Assembly: GCA_038182865.1 (NCBI GenBank)
Contig: CP116226.1
Span: 1,426,001-1,490,000 of the forward strand
Reading direction: 5' to 3'
DNA from: Microbacterium enclense
GTDB lineage: Bacteria > Actinomycetota > Actinomycetes > Actinomycetales > Microbacteriaceae
DNA: 64,000 bases
Part shown: one piece after another, positions 62,356 through 64,000 of the stretch
How the letters are laid out: every line of letters begins with the position of its first letter
Numbering within the stretch: the stretch's first letter is position 1
Notes under the pieces: generated by a model
The model's database searches: none
What the model was told of the DNA's origin: nothing
Seen by the model: the letters and a program-made list of their open reading frames with translations, nothing else
Translations under genes and position numbers: made by a program

Positions 62356-63642
62356 GTGCACGTGGTGATGTTCGCCGATCAGCACCTCGAGTCGCTCGGC
62401 GGCGCGCAGGTGTCGATGCGGCTGCAGAAGCGGTTCCTCGAGCGCGCCGGCCACGTCGTGACGGTCGTCGCTCCGCGCATGCACCGGCCCGCGCCCGATG
62501 ACGGGGCCTACGTCGATCTCCCTTCGCTCGCCATCACGCCCGATCGCGAGTACGCGCTGACCTGGCCGGGTGCCCGCACGGACCGGTTCGTGGATGCCGA
62601 ACTCGGTGCGCGCCTGCCCGTCGACGTCGTGCACGTCCAGGGTGACTTCTGGGGCGCGTTCATCGGTCACCGATTCGCGGCCCGGCATCGCCTGCCCGTG
62701 GTCCACACGATGCACAACCGCGTCGACGTCGGTATCGAGGCGACGGCGCCGTTCCCGTCGCTCGTGCTGCGGGTGCTGAACTCCTGGGCGCGGCGCGCGT
62801 TGCGCGGACCGGAAACTCGGAGGAGTGCGGTGATCTCGCAGTCCTCGGGTGAGAATCCGCGAGGTCCGCGCGATTCTGCGGGTTCCGCGACCGCCGTTCC
62901 CGCCGCGGAATCGGCCGGCGGCTGGGCGTACCTCCGCCGCTTCGCCGGGCTGTCCCGCGCGATCACCGCGCCCTCCGCGCACTTCGCGCGACGGCTCGAA
63001 CAGCACGGTGTCGTCCCGCGGGACGCGGGAGTCGACGTCGTGTGGAACGGCATCGACGATGACCTCCTCGACGCCGCCCTCGCCGTCGGTGCCGAGGCCC
63101 GCCGCCCCGGGAAGCCGCGTTTCGTCTGGCTCGGACGCATGAGCCCCGAAAAGCGTCTCCTGCCCTTCCTCGAGGCGGTCGCCCGGTCGGGGATCGACGC
63201 CGACGTCGAGATCATCGGTGGCGGCGGGCAACTCCGCGCGGCGCAGAAGCTCGTCGCCGAGACCGGGCCGGTGGCATCCGTGGTCTTCTCCGGGCGGCTG
63301 AGCTACGCCGAGACGCTGGCCCGGTTGGCCGCCGCCGACGCTGTCGTGCAGACCTCGATCGGGTTCGAGACGCAGGGGATGACGGTCTTCGAGGCGGCCT
63401 CGCTCGGGACCCCGGCCGTGGTCAGCGACCCCGATATCGCGTCCGAACTGGGGGCGGGTGTGTGGGCGGTTCCGGATGCCACGACCTCCGCCCTCGCCGA
63501 GACCCTGCGCCGCGCGGCTTCCGACATCACCGCCGGCACCCCGGTCGAGGTCGACCCGACGATTGCGGAGCGCTTCCGCCAGTCTTCGCGCACCGCGGCG
63601 ATGATCGCCGTGTACGAACGAGCGGTCGCCCGCGGGCGCTGA
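62356..63642 (+). CDS. GT4-like glycosyltransferase with internal insertion
   Basis: 428 residues from GTG 62356; GTG 62362 or ATG 62368 are possible. GT-B fold: FADQHLESLGGAQVSMRLQKRFLERAGH, donor half FVWLGRMSPEKRLLPFLEAVARSG and TSIGFETQGMTVFEAASLGTPAVVSDPD (Glu pair). Between about residues 153 and 195 lies a Ser/Gly/Pro/Arg-rich insertion (TRRSAVISQSSGENPRGP...) without family counterpart. Probably works with the preceding enzyme in one glycan or glycolipid pathway. Confidence 0.87.
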   Translation: MHVVMFADQHLESLGGAQVSMRLQKRFLERAGHVVTVVAPRMHRPAPDDGAYVDLPSLAITPDREYALTWPGARTDRFVDAELGARLPVDVVHVQGDFWGAFIGHRFAARHRLPVVHTMHNRVDVGIEATAPFPSLVLRVLNSWARRALRGPETRRSAVISQSSGENPRGPRDSAGSATAVPAAESAGGWAYLRRFAGLSRAITAPSAHFARRLEQHGVVPRDAGVDVVWNGIDDDLLDAALAVGAEARRPGKPRFVWLGRMSPEKRLLPFLEAVARSGIDADVEIIGGGGQLRAAQKLVAETGPVASVVFSGRLSYAETLARLAAADAVVQTSIGFETQGMTVFEAASLGTPAVVSDPDIASELGAGVWAVPDATTSALAETLRRAASDITAGTPVEVDPTIAERFRQSSRTAAMIAVYERAVARGR

Positions 63643-63649
63643 CCCCGGG

Positions 63650-64000
63650 TCAGTCGGCCGCGTGGGTCACGAGGACCCGGTCGTCCGCGTCGGTGGTGGT
63701 GGCGTCGCCGGCCCGGCGGGCGCCGGTGTTCGCGGGCGCCGAGGTCGATGCCGGTGCTACGGCCGGGGCCGGGGCGACAGCCGGGACCTCGGCGGATTCC
63801 TCGGCGACGGCGGTGCGCGTCGTCGATTCGGGCGCACGTACCGGGCGCGGCGTGTCTGCGGCGCGAGCGGTCGCCTCGGCCTCGCGGGACCGGCGGCGGC
63901 CCCGGCGCGGCGAGGCGTTATCCCGCCGACGGGCCTCCCGCTCGGGGTCGGTGGGGATGGGACGGTAGCCGTCGGTGCGGATCAGCCACACCGACGCGAC
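63650..64000 (-). CDS. C-terminal part of an unidentified protein
   Basis: The frame is open from the right window edge to a stop at 63650, so only the last 116 residues are seen. It begins WLIRTDGYRPIPTDPERE, then a basic stretch RRRDNASPRRGRRRSRE and an Ala/Pro/Thr-rich disordered tail. No domain is visible; the basic linker and low-complexity end suggest the cytoplasmic tail of a membrane or envelope protein. Converges with the glycosyltransferase gene at 7 bases. Confidence 0.5.
   Translation of the reverse strand, partial: VASVWLIRTDGYRPIPTDPEREARRRDNASPRRGRRRSREAEATARAADTPRPVRAPESTTRTAVAEESAEVPAVAPAPAVAPASTSAPANTGARRAGDATTTDADDRVLVTHAAD

Overview
The window is GC-rich throughout, with very short intergenic gaps, GTG/ATG start codons overlapping the previous stop (GTGA, ATGA), actinobacterial protein variants (HspR-linked dnaK operon, bifunctional-type Dcd, actinobacterial HutU) and many leaderless-looking promoters. 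It looks like chromosomal DNA of an actinobacterium of the Microbacterium type. No phage, IS or plasmid genes are visible.

Region 1 (1-22.7 kb) reads as a catabolic island for C-glycosylated aromatic compounds. It has two alpha/beta pairs resembling C-glycoside deglycosidase (253-1293 with 2112-2528; 7870-8892 with 8889-9302) and part of a third TIM-barrel gene at the left edge. It also has sugar-handling genes (three Gfo/Idh/MocA dehydrogenases counting the copy at 25 kb, a sugar isomerase, ThuA), a CYP152-type peroxygenase and a ROK regulator. A tightly coupled aromatic module follows (extradiol dioxygenase, two FAH-type hydrolases, cyclase, FAD monooxygenase, amidohydrolase, SDR), then a DHA2-type MFS carrier and a pyranose-oxidase-like GMC enzyme resembling the C-glycoside 3-oxidase CarA. 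A likely order of work is: uptake, oxidation of the sugar at C3, C-C bond cleavage, then separate degradation of the 3-keto sugar and the aglycone. Three promoters share an operator-like sequence CGAC-N4-GTCG.

Region 2 (22.9-37.6 kb) is mixed: small membrane proteins, a BLUF blue-light sensor, a LacI-controlled Gfo/ThuA pair, a Pr6Pr membrane protein, a YdeI-like protein, tRNA-Gly(CCC) with an unusual repeat array beyond its 3' end, dcd, a divergent pair of His-rich MarR-type regulators with three operator copies, an Atg22/UMF1-type MFS carrier, a DEAD-box helicase and a MarR/SDR divergent pair.

Region 3 (37.6-41.7 kb) is the heat-shock operon dnaK-grpE-dnaJ-hspR with a HAIR operator in front.

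Region 4 (42.4-57.1 kb) is a histidine-utilisation-like locus: HutD, then one long operon iclR - OpuC-type quaternary-amine ABC importer - hutU - HAL homologue - CoA-transferase - 3-hydroxyacyl-CoA dehydrogenase - enoyl-CoA hydratase - M20 hydrolase - hutF - hutI. The HAL homologue lacks the Ala-Ser-Gly triad that forms the MIO cofactor and several other catalytic residues. Together with the betaine-type importer this suggests that the operon feeds on a quaternary or otherwise modified histidine (hercynine or ergothioneine type) rather than histidine itself. This is my strongest candidate for an unusual system.

Region 5 (57.2-64 kb) holds a heterodimeric ABC exporter, two GT4 glycosyltransferases and the end of an unidentified gene. 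Scattered through the window are short interspersed nested palindromes (at least two families with repeated copies) that look like REPIN-type elements.
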